64,000 nucleotides of DNA, from NCBI GenBank assembly GCA_019634165.1, contig JAHQVT010000010.1, positions 682,001 through 746,000 on the forward strand, written 5' to 3'. This stretch comes from Rhodospirillales bacterium. GTDB taxonomy: Bacteria; Pseudomonadota; Alphaproteobacteria; Rhodospirillales; Thalassospiraceae. A program made the position numbers and the translations under genes. A model generated the notes under the pieces. That model worked only from the letters and a program-made list of their open reading frames with translations. It ran no database searches and was not told the DNA's origin. Of the stretch, positions 54,784-64,000 are shown in pieces. Each line of letters starts with the position of its first letter. The stretch's first letter is position 1.

Positions 54784-56520
54784 GTGTTTGGCAAAACTTC
54801 AGTCCAAGGCACTTTGCAAGGTGCATCTCACTCACCGCTTGAATCCGCGATTGCTTCTTTGCATCGCGTCTTCTGGGTTGTTGCGGGATTGAGCGGTGTC
54901 TCAAACTTGCTGATGCTGACAGGCCCGCTTTTTATGCTCCAAGTTTATGATCGGGTGCTGGCCAGTCAAAGCGTTCCGACCCTTCTGGCTTTGATTGGAC
55001 TGGTGGTCGGTCTTTATCTGTTTCTTGGCGGTGTAGATGCCTTACGCGCGCGCATGTTGGTGCGGATTGGTTGGCGGGTTGATGAACAAATTGGCCCTAA
55101 GGCATTAGATCAAACACTGGCTATTCGTTTGCGCAATGGCCGGGATACGGGGCAGCCCTTAAATGATCTAGACCAAATTCGTCAATTCCTTGGCGGGGCG
55201 GGGCCAATTGCGATCTGTGATTTGCCTTGGATGCCCCTTTTTCTGGGCATCGTGTTTGTTTTCCATCCTTGGCTTGGAACATTGGCGCTGGTTGGCGGGA
55301 TTGTGTTGATTGCGCTGACGTTGATCAGTGAATTGGCGACCCGCAAGAAGGTTGCGCATATGAACGCGCAAACCGTCATGCGCAACAATCTGGTCGAAGC
55401 AGGATGCCGCAATGCTGAAGCCATCCGGGCGATGGGGATGCTTGGCGCATTTCGGAATCAATGGAGCTTGCAAAACGATCGCTACCTGATTGAAAATACA
55501 GCAGTTGGCGATGTTAATTCAACATTTTCAGCCTACATCAAAGTCATCCGTCTGGCTTTGCAATCCATTGTTCTGGCGCTTGGGGCTTATCTTGCGATCC
55601 AGCAGGAAGTGACACCGGGTGCCATGGTCGCGGCATCGATCTTGACTGCGCGCGCCCTTTCACCGGTTGAGCAGGCAATTGCCAATTGGCGTGGGTTTGT
55701 ATCAGCACGGCAATCGCGTGCGCGTCTTGATAAAGTTCTAAGTCATCAGGAATCCCAACCCGAACGGATGGATTTGCCAAGCCCAACACAGGATTTGACG
55801 ATATCAAATCTTGTGGTTGCGACACCCGGTGGCAAATCGACGCATGCGCAAAAAGTGTTGCTACGCGTCAATGAATTGACCCTAAAGGCCGGCGACGGTT
55901 TGGGGATCATTGGGCCCAGCGGATCGGGGAAATCAACCCTTGGGCGGGCCATGGTCGGGATCGGTACGATCCGGGGTGGCACAATTCGTCTGGATGGGGC
56001 GGAACTATCGCATTGGGACCCTGATCGTCTGGGGCGTCATATCGGGTATCTGCCACAAGATGTGGAACTGTTTGACGACACAATTGCCCGCAATATTGCC
56101 CGCCTAATCCCGGATGCCCGATCTGAAGATATCGTATCAGCGGCCCGGTCTGCGGGGGTTCATGATCTTATTCAGTCTTTGCCCAATGGGTATGACACCA
56201 AAGTTGGGGCGGGTGGTGTGGTCCTGTCTGGTGGACAACGCCAACGGATTGGTTTGGCACGGGCCTTGTTTGGGCAGCCATTCCTGATCGTGCTTGATGA
56301 GCCGAATTCCAATCTTGATAGCGCCGGTGAACAATCGCTTCTACAGGCAGTTCGTGATGCGCGTGAACGCGGGGCAATCGTTGTTTTGATTGCCCATCGT
56401 CCCGGCGCATTGGCGACCGTCAATCTGACAACCATTATTCAGGACGGGCGTCAGGTCGCATTCGGGGCGCGCGATGACATCTTGCGCAAAACCGTCCGCC
56501 AGGTGGGAGAAACAGCATGA
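54784..56520 (+). CDS. hasD: Type I secretion ABC transporter (HasD/PrtD-like)
   Basis: 578 residues from GTG 54784; another GTG at 54727 lies close to the hasA hairpin and is less likely. Membrane segments span about 25-300, then Walker A 'GPSGSGKST' near 377, signature 'LSGGQRQRIGLARALFG' and Walker B 'FLIVLDEPNSNLD'. This is the PrtD/HasD type, without a C39 peptidase domain. It exports HasA through an inner-membrane/periplasm/outer-membrane channel. It overlaps hasE by ATGA. Confidence 0.92.
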   Translation: MFGKTSVQGTLQGASHSPLESAIASLHRVFWVVAGLSGVSNLLMLTGPLFMLQVYDRVLASQSVPTLLALIGLVVGLYLFLGGVDALRARMLVRIGWRVDEQIGPKALDQTLAIRLRNGRDTGQPLNDLDQIRQFLGGAGPIAICDLPWMPLFLGIVFVFHPWLGTLALVGGIVLIALTLISELATRKKVAHMNAQTVMRNNLVEAGCRNAEAIRAMGMLGAFRNQWSLQNDRYLIENTAVGDVNSTFSAYIKVIRLALQSIVLALGAYLAIQQEVTPGAMVAASILTARALSPVEQAIANWRGFVSARQSRARLDKVLSHQESQPERMDLPSPTQDLTISNLVVATPGGKSTHAQKVLLRVNELTLKAGDGLGIIGPSGSGKSTLGRAMVGIGTIRGGTIRLDGAELSHWDPDRLGRHIGYLPQDVELFDDTIARNIARLIPDARSEDIVSAARSAGVHDLIQSLPNGYDTKVGAGGVVLSGGQRQRIGLARALFGQPFLIVLDEPNSNLDSAGEQSLLQAVRDARERGAIVVLIAHRPGALATVNLTTIIQDGRQVAFGARDDILRKTVRQVGETA

Positions 56521-57884
56521 CCGGTGTTTCGTCTGTGCATGCGATGCCTGCACCCTTAAACGCAATTGCCCGACAAAAGGCTGGCGGCCAGTCCGCGGCT
56601 CAAATGGCCTTAAAGCAGCATATGCTTTGGGGTGGTGGGGCTGTTCTTGCGTTGATGGCAGGACTTATGATGTGGCTGTTCCTTGCCCAGCTTTCCGGTG
56701 CAGTGGTTGCGTCGGGTAAAATGGTGGTCGAAAGCAACGTCAAGGATGTCCAGCACGCCGAAGGTGGTATTGTTGGTGAAATCCATGTTCACAATGGGGA
56801 CCGGGTTAAGGCCGGTGATCTGTTGATCCGCCTTGATGATACAATGGCGCGGGCCAGTCTTGGCATTGTCGAAACACAGCTTGATGCCTTGCGTGCCCGT
56901 CGGATGCGCTTGATTGCAGAGCGCGATGTTAATGATGCCCTTGTATTGCCCGACGTTTTTCAAAGCCGAAAGCAGGACGCAAAACTTTCCGAATTGATAA
57001 CTGCTGAACAACGCTTGTTTGCAGCGCGCCGCAGCAGCCTTGAAGGCGAAAAACAACAGCTTGGGCAAAAATTGGCACAGCTTTCCGAATCCGTCGCGGG
57101 ATTAAGTGCCCAGAAATCGGCAAATGAGGAAGAACGCAGGCATATTGTAGACGAGCTTGCCGGACTAGAGATGCTGTATGCCAAGCAGCTTGTGCCGATA
57201 ACACGGGTCGCAGCATTACGCCGTGAACGGGCCAGTCTTGATGGAACCCATGGGGAATTGATTGCGCAAATTGCCGCAACCCATATGCAGATTTCTGAAA
57301 CCGAAATGCAGATTTTGCAACTGGATCGGGACCGTCAGACAGAAGTTCTGTCTGAATTGACTGAAATTGACCAGCAACTTGCCGAACTGCTGCAACGCCA
57401 GATCGCCTATAATGATCAACTGCGTCGGATCGACATTCGGGCACCCTATGACGGCACAGTTTATCAAATGGCAGTTCATACAGTGGGCGGTGTTGTTGCC
57501 GGTGGGGACCGGATTATGGGGATCGTCCCGGACCGCGATGAACTGGTCATTGAGGCGCGTGTTAATCCACGTGATATCGAACAGGTCATGCCGGGGCAGA
57601 CCGCAATGCTGCGTTTTACTGCCTTTAATCAGCGTACAACGCCTGAATTATCCGGGAAAGTGTCGCGCATTTCAGCGGAACTGGACCGCGATGAGCTGAC
57701 CGGTGAAAGTTATTACGTGGTCCGCGTGCGCATCGGTGCCGGCGAGCTTGATAAGCTTGATGGCCAGGAACTTGTACCGGGCATGCCGGTTGAGACCTTC
57801 TTGGCAACCGGGGAACGTTCAGCGCTGAGTTACCTGTTCAAGCCCCTTTCCGATCAGTTTGCCCGTGCATTTCGCGAAGATTGA
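56517..57884 (+). CDS. hasE: Type I secretion membrane fusion protein (HasE/PrtE-like)
   Basis: 455 residues. One membrane segment at about 38-60 ('LALMAGLMMWLFLAQLSGAVVASG'), a biotinyl-lipoyl-like start 'VESNVKDVQHAEGGIVGEIHVHNGDRVKAGDLLIRLDD', a long coiled-coil (about 115-290) and 'IRAPYDGTVYQMAVHTVGGVVAGGDRIMGIVP' are the HlyD/PrtE layout. It bridges HasD to an outer-membrane TolC-like channel, which is not encoded here. Confidence 0.93.
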   Translation: MTGVSSVHAMPAPLNAIARQKAGGQSAAQMALKQHMLWGGGAVLALMAGLMMWLFLAQLSGAVVASGKMVVESNVKDVQHAEGGIVGEIHVHNGDRVKAGDLLIRLDDTMARASLGIVETQLDALRARRMRLIAERDVNDALVLPDVFQSRKQDAKLSELITAEQRLFAARRSSLEGEKQQLGQKLAQLSESVAGLSAQKSANEEERRHIVDELAGLEMLYAKQLVPITRVAALRRERASLDGTHGELIAQIAATHMQISETEMQILQLDRDRQTEVLSELTEIDQQLAELLQRQIAYNDQLRRIDIRAPYDGTVYQMAVHTVGGVVAGGDRIMGIVPDRDELVIEARVNPRDIEQVMPGQTAMLRFTAFNQRTTPELSGKVSRISAELDRDELTGESYYVVRVRIGAGELDKLDGQELVPGMPVETFLATGERSALSYLFKPLSDQFARAFRED

Positions 57885-57987
57885 TCTGCGAATGTCGGCA
57901 ATATTGGGCAACAGTCGGCAATATATAGTGCGATCATTAGGTCTTGATGATCAGATATTCCCGCGCCCGGATCGTTTCAGACTCTAT

Positions 57988-58007
57988 GGGCTGTGTAAAC
58001 GCAGCCC
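57988..58007 (+). promoter_or_regulatory. Small hairpin before the heme oxygenase gene
   Basis: GGGCTG (57988-57993) pairs with CAGCCC (58002-58007), 36 bases before the heme oxygenase start. Further upstream, GTCGGCAATAT is repeated (57894-57904 and 57914-57924). The 159-base gap may hold a separate control point, but no promoter is clear. Confidence 0.35.
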
Positions 58008-58043
58008 AACAAAACAGACGCGACTGAAACAAGGGGCTTTGAC

Positions 58044-58679
58044 GTGAATGAGATAACACAGGTTAAAACAATTGATCCCGCGGCGGATCGTCTGACGCGT
58101 TTGGCCGAATTGAAGCAGTCAACACGCAGTGATCATCAAAGTGTCGATGACATGGTGATGGAAATGGCGCCATTCGCCAACCGCGAGAATTACGCCCGGT
58201 TTCTTCGGCTGCAATATATATTTCATAGTGCAATGTACCCGCTTTATCTGGCCGATGACCTTAATCAACTAATGCCGGGCCTGGCGGATCGAAGCCGACA
58301 GGATGCCGTGTTGATGGATCTAGCTGATCTGGGATGTGATGTGCCCGATCACAGGAGTCGTCACGCATTGCCCCAAACCGGGGCGGCACGAATTGGTTGG
58401 CTTTACGTTTGTGAGGGGTCATCGCTTGGTGCTGCCTTTTTGCTAAAAGCCGCTGCTGGTATTGGTTTGAGTGCGGATTTTGGCGCGAGCCATCTGGCTG
58501 CTCATAGCGACGGTCGCGGGCGTCACTGGCGGGAATTTGTTGATCAGGTCAATGGGTTGGCTCTTGGCGCTAAAGAAGATGAGGCCCTTCGCGAAGGGGC
58601 CTGTGCGGCTTTTGAATTTTTTCGGAATCTGCTGATTGCAGACGCGGCAAATATGGCCAAGTTGGAATCCCAAGGTTGA
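58044..58679 (+). CDS. hemO: Bacterial heme oxygenase (PigA/HemO type)
   Basis: 211 residues from GTG 58044, with AAGGGG upstream. 'LKQSTRSDHQSVDDMVMEMAPFANRENYARFLRLQYIFHSAMYPLY' contains the proximal heme ligand His31 (His26 in PigA), and 'RIGWLYVCEGSSLGAAFLLKAAA' is the distal helix with its Gly-rich kink. It splits cytoplasmic heme to biliverdin, CO and iron. Placed after hasE, it completes an uptake-and-use heme locus. The electron donor and heme permease are not here. Confidence 0.92.
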   Translation: MNEITQVKTIDPAADRLTRLAELKQSTRSDHQSVDDMVMEMAPFANRENYARFLRLQYIFHSAMYPLYLADDLNQLMPGLADRSRQDAVLMDLADLGCDVPDHRSRHALPQTGAARIGWLYVCEGSSLGAAFLLKAAAGIGLSADFGASHLAAHSDGRGRHWREFVDQVNGLALGAKEDEALREGACAAFEFFRNLLIADAANMAKLESQG

Positions 58680-58761
58680 AAGGCTCTGGCGGTGGGTATC
58701 CCGACTTGATTTCTGCTTAAACCGGCTGTATAAAGCCGCCAAGCTTTTTGTAAATTCTGAC

Positions 58762-58788
58762 AAAGAGTGGGCCTTGCGCCCGCTCTTT
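58762..58788 (+). terminator. Intrinsic terminator at the end of the heme locus
   Basis: AAAGAGTGGGC (58762-58772), loop CTTGC, GCCCGCTCTTT (58778-58788), one G-T pair, then TGTGCTTTTT. It lies 83 bases past the heme oxygenase stop and separates it from the rimP operon. Confidence 0.85.
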
Positions 58789-58816
58789 TGTGCTTTTTGG
58801 GGTATGGCATCGCTAT

Positions 58817-59356
58817 ATGGCTGAGCTGATTGGACAAATGTTAAGAGACCCGTTGATGGCGAAAATCACGGCAATTATCGAGCCGTCGATCAACGCGCTG
58901 GGTTTTGAACTGGTCCGTGTTTCCATGACGGGACAGGACCATAATATCCTGCAAATCATGGCAGATCGCCCAGGTGCGAAAGGCAGCATCAATGTTACTG
59001 AATGCGCCGAAATCAGCCGTACGGTTTCTGCCCTTTTAGATGTCGAGGATCCGATTTCAGGTGCTTATCACCTTGAAGTCAGCTCCCCGGGGATCGATCG
59101 TCCTCTGACCCGTGCCACGCATTTCGATGTGTGGAAAGGATTCGAGGCAAAGGTCGAACTGGTGATGGCCATTAATGGTCGTCGCCGTTTCAGCGGATTG
59201 CTGGATGGGATTGAAGATAATGCGGTCGCCCTGATTGTTGATGGCGAACGTGTCTTGTTGCCGCTGGCCGATATCGCGAAGGCGAAATTGGTGCTGACGG
59301 ATGAATTGATCGCGCACGTCACCGGCGAACGCCGCGCTGACGACAACGCAGAATAG
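58817..59356 (+). CDS. rimP: Ribosome maturation factor RimP
   Basis: 179 residues from ATG 58817; ATGs at 58838 and 58856 are also possible, and a GTG at 58790 falls inside the terminator tail. 'IIEPSINALGFELVRVSM', 'AEISRTVSALLDVEDPISGAYHLEVSSPGIDRPLTRATHF' is the RimP signature. It helps assemble the 30S subunit. nusA follows closely, the universal arrangement. Confidence 0.92.
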   Translation: MAELIGQMLRDPLMAKITAIIEPSINALGFELVRVSMTGQDHNILQIMADRPGAKGSINVTECAEISRTVSALLDVEDPISGAYHLEVSSPGIDRPLTRATHFDVWKGFEAKVELVMAINGRRRFSGLLDGIEDNAVALIVDGERVLLPLADIAKAKLVLTDELIAHVTGERRADDNAE

Positions 59357-59365
59357 AGGTTGGAT

Positions 59366-60934
59366 ATGGAAGCCACTTCGGGAATGCCGCGGCCGGAACT
59401 TTTGCAGGTCGCAGATGCCGTTGCCCGTGAAAAGGGCATTGATCGTGACGAGGTTCTTGGCGCGATGGAACAGGCCATCCAGAAGGCTGGTCGTTCCAGA
59501 TATGGCCATGAGCACGATATTCGTGCGCATATCGATCGCAAAACTGGCGAAATCAAACTTGCACGTTTTGTCGAAGTTACGGATGAAATCGAGAACGATT
59601 TCACCCAGATGTCACTCGAACAGGCGCGTATTCGCGATGAAAACATCAATCTGGGTGAATTCCTGATTGATCCGCTGCCGCCGATTGACTTTGGCCGTAT
59701 CGCTGCGCAGACCGCCAAACAGGTTATCGTTCAGAAAGTTCGCGACGCAGAGCGTGAACGTCAGTTCGAAGAATATAAAGACCGTGCGGATGAAGTCATT
59801 AATGGCGTCGTCAAACGTGTCGAGTTCGGCAATGTTCTGGTTGATATCGGTCGTGCAGAAGCCATTCTGCGCCGTGAAGAACTGATCCCGCGTGAAACCG
59901 TGCGTCAGGGGGATCGCGTTCGTGCGGTTATCCTTGATGTTCGTCGTGAGCAGCGTGGCCCGCAGATCTTCCTGTCGCGTACCCACCCGACTTTCATGGC
60001 AAAACTGTTTGCTCAGGAAGTTCCGGAAATTTACGACGGCATTATCGAGATCAAATCGGTTGCCCGTGATCCGGGTTCGCGCGCTAAAATCTCGGTTCTG
60101 TCTTCAGATACCTCGATTGATCCTGTCGGTGCCTGTGTCGGTATGCGTGGTTCACGTGTGCAGGCGGTTGTTGCTGAACTGCAGGGTGAAAAAATCGACA
60201 TCATTCAGTGGTCGGAAGACCCGGCAACCTTTGTTGTGAATGCATTGGCTCCGGCCGAAGTCACCAAGGTTGTTATTGATGAAGAAACCAACCGTATCGA
60301 AGTTGTTGTTCCAGACGATCAACTGAGCCTGGCCATTGGCCGTCGCGGCCAGAACGTCCGTCTGGCATCCCAGCTTACCGGTTGGGATATCGACATTCTG
60401 ACTGAAGAAGATGAAAGCGAACGTCGTCAGGAAGAATCACGCAAGCGTGCGGAAATGTTCATGACCGCCCTTGATGTTGACGAAGTTGTTGCACATCTTC
60501 TGGTCGCCGAAGGCTTTACCTCGATCGAGGAAGTCGGTTATGTGCCGTTGGCAGAACTGGCTGAGATCGAAGGTTTCGAAGAAGAAATCGCCGAAGAGCT
60601 GCGCACCCGTGCGCGGAACTATCTGTCGGAAGAAGCCGAGCGTCTTCAGAAGCGTCGTGAAGAACTTAAGGTTGCTGATGATCTGGTCGAATTTAACGGC
60701 CTGTCGTTGGGTGTTGTTGTTCGCCTTGGCGAAAATGATGTCAAAAACCTTGAAGACTTCGCCGATCTGGCAAGTGACGAGCTGATCGAATATGTCGGTG
60801 ATGCCGACAACATGACCATGGATCAGGCCAACGACCTGATTATGGCAGCCCGTCGCAAGCTTGGCTGGTTCGAAGGTCTTGAAGAAGAGACTGAAGAAGC
60901 TGCTGAAGAAGCGGTCGAAGGCGAAGAGGCTTAA
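59366..60934 (+). CDS. nusA: Transcription termination/antitermination factor NusA
   Basis: 522 residues from ATG 59366 (a TTG at 59360 is possible), with AGAGG upstream. The N-terminal polymerase-binding domain (1-125), S1 (about 135-200), two KH domains ('GSRAKISVLSSDTSIDPVGACVGMRGSRVQAV' and 'VVPDDQLSLAIGRRGQNVRLASQLTGWDIDI') and two C-terminal acidic HhH-like repeats are all seen; an acidic tail of alternating Glu/Ala ends the protein. Confidence 0.97.
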   Translation: MEATSGMPRPELLQVADAVAREKGIDRDEVLGAMEQAIQKAGRSRYGHEHDIRAHIDRKTGEIKLARFVEVTDEIENDFTQMSLEQARIRDENINLGEFLIDPLPPIDFGRIAAQTAKQVIVQKVRDAERERQFEEYKDRADEVINGVVKRVEFGNVLVDIGRAEAILRREELIPRETVRQGDRVRAVILDVRREQRGPQIFLSRTHPTFMAKLFAQEVPEIYDGIIEIKSVARDPGSRAKISVLSSDTSIDPVGACVGMRGSRVQAVVAELQGEKIDIIQWSEDPATFVVNALAPAEVTKVVIDEETNRIEVVVPDDQLSLAIGRRGQNVRLASQLTGWDIDILTEEDESERRQEESRKRAEMFMTALDVDEVVAHLLVAEGFTSIEEVGYVPLAELAEIEGFEEEIAEELRTRARNYLSEEAERLQKRREELKVADDLVEFNGLSLGVVVRLGENDVKNLEDFADLASDELIEYVGDADNMTMDQANDLIMAARRKLGWFEGLEEETEEAAEEAVEGEEA

Positions 60935-60952
60935 GGCCGATCGGAGGACACC

Positions 60953-61543
60953 ATGTCGCACCGTAAAGGCGGCAAGGTAGCCGAGGTTCCGGAGCGCCGG
61001 TGCATTGTCACCGGCGAGGTCCGGAATAAGGAAGATCTTCTTAGGGTTGTAATCGGGCCGGATGGTTCGGTTGTTCCCGATCTTGAGGAACGGCTACCGG
61101 GACGGGGATTATGGTTGTGCCCGTCGCGGGATGTGATAAATACCGCCTGTGCAAAGAATGCCTTTGCCCGGGCGGCACGGCAAAAAGTCGTGATCGACCC
61201 CGCGCTTGCTGACCGGATTGAGCAGCTGCTAACGCAGAAATGTCTTGATCTGCTGTCGCTTGCGCGACGTGCCGGTCAAGCCGTTGCCGGCTTCGAAAAA
61301 GCCCGTGCCCAAATTGCTGAGGGTGCGGCACTGATATTGGCAGCACGCGATGGTGCTGCAGACGGAAAATCCAAGATCGAGGCCAAGGCCCGGGATCTGC
61401 CGATTTATTCCGTTCTAGATGCTGCTGAAATCGGCGCGGCTTTTGGTCGTGAAAAAGCAGTACATGTGGCCGTTGCGCCAGGGGGACTTGCCAAACGGCT
61501 GGGTCGTTCCTTGACGCGGCTTGAAGGATTTCGCGCAGTCTGA
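60953..61543 (+). CDS. ylxR: YlxR (DUF448) / L7Ae-like RNA-binding protein
   Basis: 196 residues from ATG 60953, with GGAGGA upstream. The YlxR domain (about 12-80) carries '[10 protein letters not shown]', '[18 protein letters not shown]' and '[12 protein letters not shown]'. The second part (about 90-180), '[37 protein letters not shown]', is an L7Ae/YlxQ-like domain. The two are separate genes in Bacillus; the fused form is usual in alphaproteobacteria. It sits between nusA and infB. Confidence 0.9.
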   Translation: MSHRKGGKVAEVPERRCIVTGEVRNKEDLLRVVIGPDGSVVPDLEERLPGRGLWLCPSRDVINTACAKNAFARAARQKVVIDPALADRIEQLLTQKCLDLLSLARRAGQAVAGFEKARAQIAEGAALILAARDGAADGKSKIEAKARDLPIYSVLDAAEIGAAFGREKAVHVAVAPGGLAKRLGRSLTRLEGFRAV

Positions 61544-61623
61544 CAACAGGCATGCGCCGGACGGACAGGACAGGATCGGCATATAGGCTTGATCCCGCAG
61601 GAAATGAGGAAGTTGGACGGATT

Positions 61624-64000
61624 ATGAGTGATCGCGATCAGGAGAAGAAACCGCTGAGCCTCAACAGATCGAAACTTGAATTGAGCAAGACGGTCGAGGC
61701 AGGGCAGGTTCGCCAAAACTTCTCGCATGGACGGTCCAAATCTGTGACCGTCGAAGTGCGTAAGAAGCGTACATTCGAAAAGAACGAATCCGGTCGCTTC
61801 CGTGAAGTGAAGAAGGATCTCGTTGCTGAGCAGGAAACGGTCGAAGCACCGGCACCGGAAGTTAAGCAGGCGCCGGTTGAAAAACCGAAGCCAAAGCCAA
61901 AACCGCGTCCGGCTGTTGAAGATCATGGCAATCTGACCGACAGCGAACGTGCTGCACGTATGGCTGCTTTGAAGGCTGCTGAAGAGCGCCGCAAGCAGGA
62001 CGAAGCAGCCGCCGAAGTGCGTGCCCGCGAAGACGCTGCACGCAAAGCTGAAGAAGATGCCCGTAAGGCAGAAGAAGCCAAGGCAGCGGAAGCAGCTTCA
62101 GCGGCTCAGAAGGAAGAAGCACCGGCCAAGGATGATTCTGAATCTGTGTCGGTTGAAGAAGTTGAGAAAAAACTCGCTGCTTCAACGGCAAAAGGCAAAA
62201 CATCCAAGCCAAAACCGGTTTCCAAGCCGAAAGCTGCCGAGAACGTTATTCAGGGTGAACCGGCCGAGCCGCTGGTCCCAGAAGAACGTCGTCGTTCTGC
62301 ACCGGCTGATGCGAAAGCAAAAAGCCGCAAGGAAATCGACGAGGAAAATGCCCGTTTGGCCGCGCGTAAGCGCGCCGAAGAGGAAGCAAAAGGTGCGGCA
62401 CGTGCAAAGACCAATGATGGTCGTCGTCGCGGTAAGCTTTCGATCAATAACGCAATGAGTGGTGATGAAGGTGGCCGTCGTCGTTCGATGGCCTCGATTA
62501 AACGCCAGCAGGCAAAAGCAAAGGCCCGTGCACAGGGTCCGCAGAAGCCAAAAGAAAAAATCGTACGTGATGTGATCATTCCTGACGTCATTACCGTTCA
62601 GGAACTTGCAAACCGTATGGCTGAACGTGCAGCCGACGTGATCAAATCTTTGATGAGCATGGGCGTTATGGCGACCATCAACCAAAGCCTTGATCCCGAT
62701 ACCGCACAGCTTGTTGTCGAAGAATTCGGCCATAACATGCGCCGCGTTTCGGATGCCGATGTTGAAGAAGCACTGGTCACCGTTGATGACAATGACGAAC
62801 AGCGTGTTGGTCGTCCGCCGGTTGTGACCGTTATGGGCCACGTTGACCACGGTAAAACATCGCTGCTTGATGCGCTGCGTGCAACCGACGTTGCCGGTGG
62901 CGAAGCAGGTGGTATTACCCAGCATATCGGTGCCTATCAGGTCACCATGGCAACTGGCGCAAAGATCACCTTTATTGATACGCCGGGCCACGCCGCATTT
63001 ACCGAAATGCGTTCGCGCGGTGCCAAAGTTACCGATATCGTGGTTCTGGTTGTTGCAGCCGATGACTCGGTCATGCCGCAGACGATTGAGGCCATCAGCC
63101 ATGCCAAGGCCGCTGGTGTTCCGATGATTGTTGCGATCAACAAGATCGACAAACCTGGTGCGGATGCGACCAAAGTTAAGACCCAGCTGCTTCAGCATGA
63201 AGTCGTGGTCGAAGAAATGGGCGGTGACGTTCAGGCTGTTGAAGTTTCTGCCAAACAGCGTACCGGCCTGACCGAACTTGAAGAAGCAATCTTGCTGCAG
63301 GCTGAGGTTCTTGACCTTAAAGCCAACCCGCAGCGTGCTGCTGATGGTGTGGTTGTTGAAGCCCGTATGGAAAAAGGCCGTGGTCCGGTCGCGACCGTTC
63401 TGGTTCAGCGCGGAACGCTGAAAACCGGTGACATCTTTGTCACAGGTGCAGAATGGGGTCGTGTTCGTGCATTGGTCGATGACCATGGTAACCGCGTTTC
63501 CGATGCCATTCCGGGCATGCCGGTCGAAGTTACCGGTCTGAACGGTGTTCCGTCGGCTGGTGATGACTTTGTGGTTGTCGAAAACGAAGCCAAAGCCCGC
63601 GAAGTTTCTGACTTCCGTCAGCGCCGCATTCGTGAAACTCAGGCTGCTGCGATGAAAAAATCCGCACTTGAGAACATGTTTGCTCAGAGCGGCGAAGTTA
63701 AAGAACTTCCGATCGTCATCAAAGGTGACGTGCAGGGTTCTGTCGAAGCACTTATCGGTACCTTGCAGAAGCTTGGTAACGAAGAAGTTTCGGTCCGTGT
63801 TCTTCATAGCGGTGTTGGTGGTATCAACGAATCTGACGTGACGCTGGCACGTGCATCTAATGCATTGATTATCGGCTTTAACGTGCGTGCAAACCAGCAG
63901 GCCCGTGAACAGTCGCGCCGCGACAACGTTGATATTCGTTACTACTCGATTATCTATGATGTAGCTGATGACATTAAAAAGATGCTGTCGGGTATGCTGT
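61624..64000 (+). CDS. infB: Translation initiation factor IF-2 (cut by window edge)
   Basis: ATG 61624 opens a frame of 792 codons that reaches the window end without a stop. Residues 1-320 are a Lys/Glu/Ala-rich flexible N-terminal region; the G domain follows with '[19 protein letters not shown]' (G1), '[12 protein letters not shown]' (G2), '[14 protein letters not shown]' (G3) and 'VAINKID' (G4). Domains II and III are largely present. The last part of the protein lies outside. It brings initiator tRNA to the ribosome. Confidence 0.97.
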   Translation, partial: MSDRDQEKKPLSLNRSKLELSKTVEAGQVRQNFSHGRSKSVTVEVRKKRTFEKNESGRFREVKKDLVAEQETVEAPAPEVKQAPVEKPKPKPKPRPAVEDHGNLTDSERAARMAALKAAEERRKQDEAAAEVRAREDAARKAEEDARKAEEAKAAEAASAAQKEEAPAKDDSESVSVEEVEKKLAASTAKGKTSKPKPVSKPKAAENVIQGEPAEPLVPEERRRSAPADAKAKSRKEIDEENARLAARKRAEEEAKGAARAKTNDGRRRGKLSINNAMSGDEGGRRRSMASIKRQQAKAKARAQGPQKPKEKIVRDVIIPDVITVQELANRMAERAADVIKSLMSMGVMATINQSLDPDTAQLVVEEFGHNMRRVSDADVEEALVTVDDNDEQRVGRPPVVTVMGHVDHGKTSLLDALRATDVAGGEAGGITQHIGAYQVTMATGAKITFIDTPGHAAFTEMRSRGAKVTDIVVLVVAADDSVMPQTIEAISHAKAAGVPMIVAINKIDKPGADATKVKTQLLQHEVVVEEMGGDVQAVEVSAKQRTGLTELEEAILLQAEVLDLKANPQRAADGVVVEARMEKGRGPVATVLVQRGTLKTGDIFVTGAEWGRVRALVDDHGNRVSDAIPGMPVEVTGLNGVPSAGDDFVVVENEAKAREVSDFRQRRIRETQAAAMKKSALENMFAQSGEVKELPIVIKGDVQGSVEALIGTLQKLGNEEVSVRVLHSGVGGINESDVTLARASNALIIGFNVRANQQAREQSRRDNVDIRYYSIIYDVADDIKKMLSGML

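Noticed and set aside
57894..57924. Fur box before heme oxygenase
   Set aside because: TGCGAATGTCGG begins like the other two sites, but the second half does not match; the doubled GTCGGCAATAT explains the pattern better.
62182..63807. 541-residue open frame on the minus strand
   Set aside because: It lies wholly opposite infB, whose GTPase motifs are intact, and its composition (many His, Asn and Phe) is that of an antisense shadow.
1..64000. CRISPR arrays, tRNA/rRNA genes, insertion sequences, prophage
   Set aside because: No regularly spaced direct repeats, tRNA cloverleaf-like intergenic segments, transposase or phage genes were seen on reading both strands; a tRNA scan could not be run.

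Overview
The window reads as a continuous piece of an alphaproteobacterial chromosome. The gene content and order (hisB-hisH-hisA-hisF-hisE-HIT next to hslVU, miaB-phoH-ybeY-corC-lnt, rimP-nusA-ylxR-infB, ornithine-lipid olsBA, a Fur-like regulator without the usual CxxC zinc motifs) suggest a marine Rhodospirillales bacterium close to Thalassospira. This is an inference from family resemblance; no database was searched. Coding density is high and I saw no rRNA, tRNA, insertion sequence, prophage or CRISPR array.

Layout. 1-6.6 kb is a regulator-rich accessory stretch: a partial GNAT, a MarR-GNAT fusion with a large palindrome upstream, an SDR/LysR divergent pair, a 2-hydroxyacid dehydrogenase, a VOC protein, a second LysR and a DUF6314 protein. 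6.6-8.0 kb holds one AT-richer, unrecognised 452-residue protein, which looks like a foreign insertion. 8.0-16.9 kb is the histidine cluster read leftward (hisB, DUF2628, hisH, a GNAT, hisA, hisF, hisE, HIT, many joined by 4-base overlaps), adenine deaminase, and the hslVU protease read rightward. 16.9-28.4 kb carries an orphan PhoR-like kinase, a nitroreductase, a secreted polysaccharide deacetylase, coaBC-dut, an Rrf2 regulator with cysK, a MoeB/ThiF-type E1 enzyme with a DsrE-like protein, a LysE exporter, a LysR and an MgtC protein. 28.4-35.4 kb is a sugar module: a LacI regulator and a GH1 beta-glucosidase read leftward, and a four-gene ABC importer read rightward, with two near-identical LacI-type operators between them. 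35.4-40.3 kb holds a D-Ala-D-Ala dipeptidase, tsaB-rimI, tusA, a Fur/Mur regulator and olsBA. 40.4-49.1 kb is the miaB-phoH-ybeY-corC-lnt run, an XRE regulator, metK with a structured leader, and trmB.

49.2-58.8 kb is the most interesting region: an apparently complete heme-scavenging locus. It has an ECF sigma factor and FecR-type anti-sigma (HasI/HasS-like), a TonB-dependent heme receptor (HasR-like), a secreted HasA-type hemophore that carries a C-terminal RTX calcium-binding tail, a dedicated type I exporter (HasD/HasE-like) and a PigA/HemO-type heme oxygenase. Fur-box-like sites precede hasI, hasR and hasA, and strong hairpins separate hasR from hasA and hasA from hasD. The logic would be: iron starvation relieves Fur, hemophore is secreted and brings heme to the receptor, the receptor signals through HasS/HasI, and the imported heme is opened by heme oxygenase. 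No tolC-like outer-membrane channel, heme periplasmic binding protein or inner-membrane heme permease is present here.

58.8-64 kb is the rimP-nusA-ylxR-infB translation/transcription operon; infB runs off the right edge.
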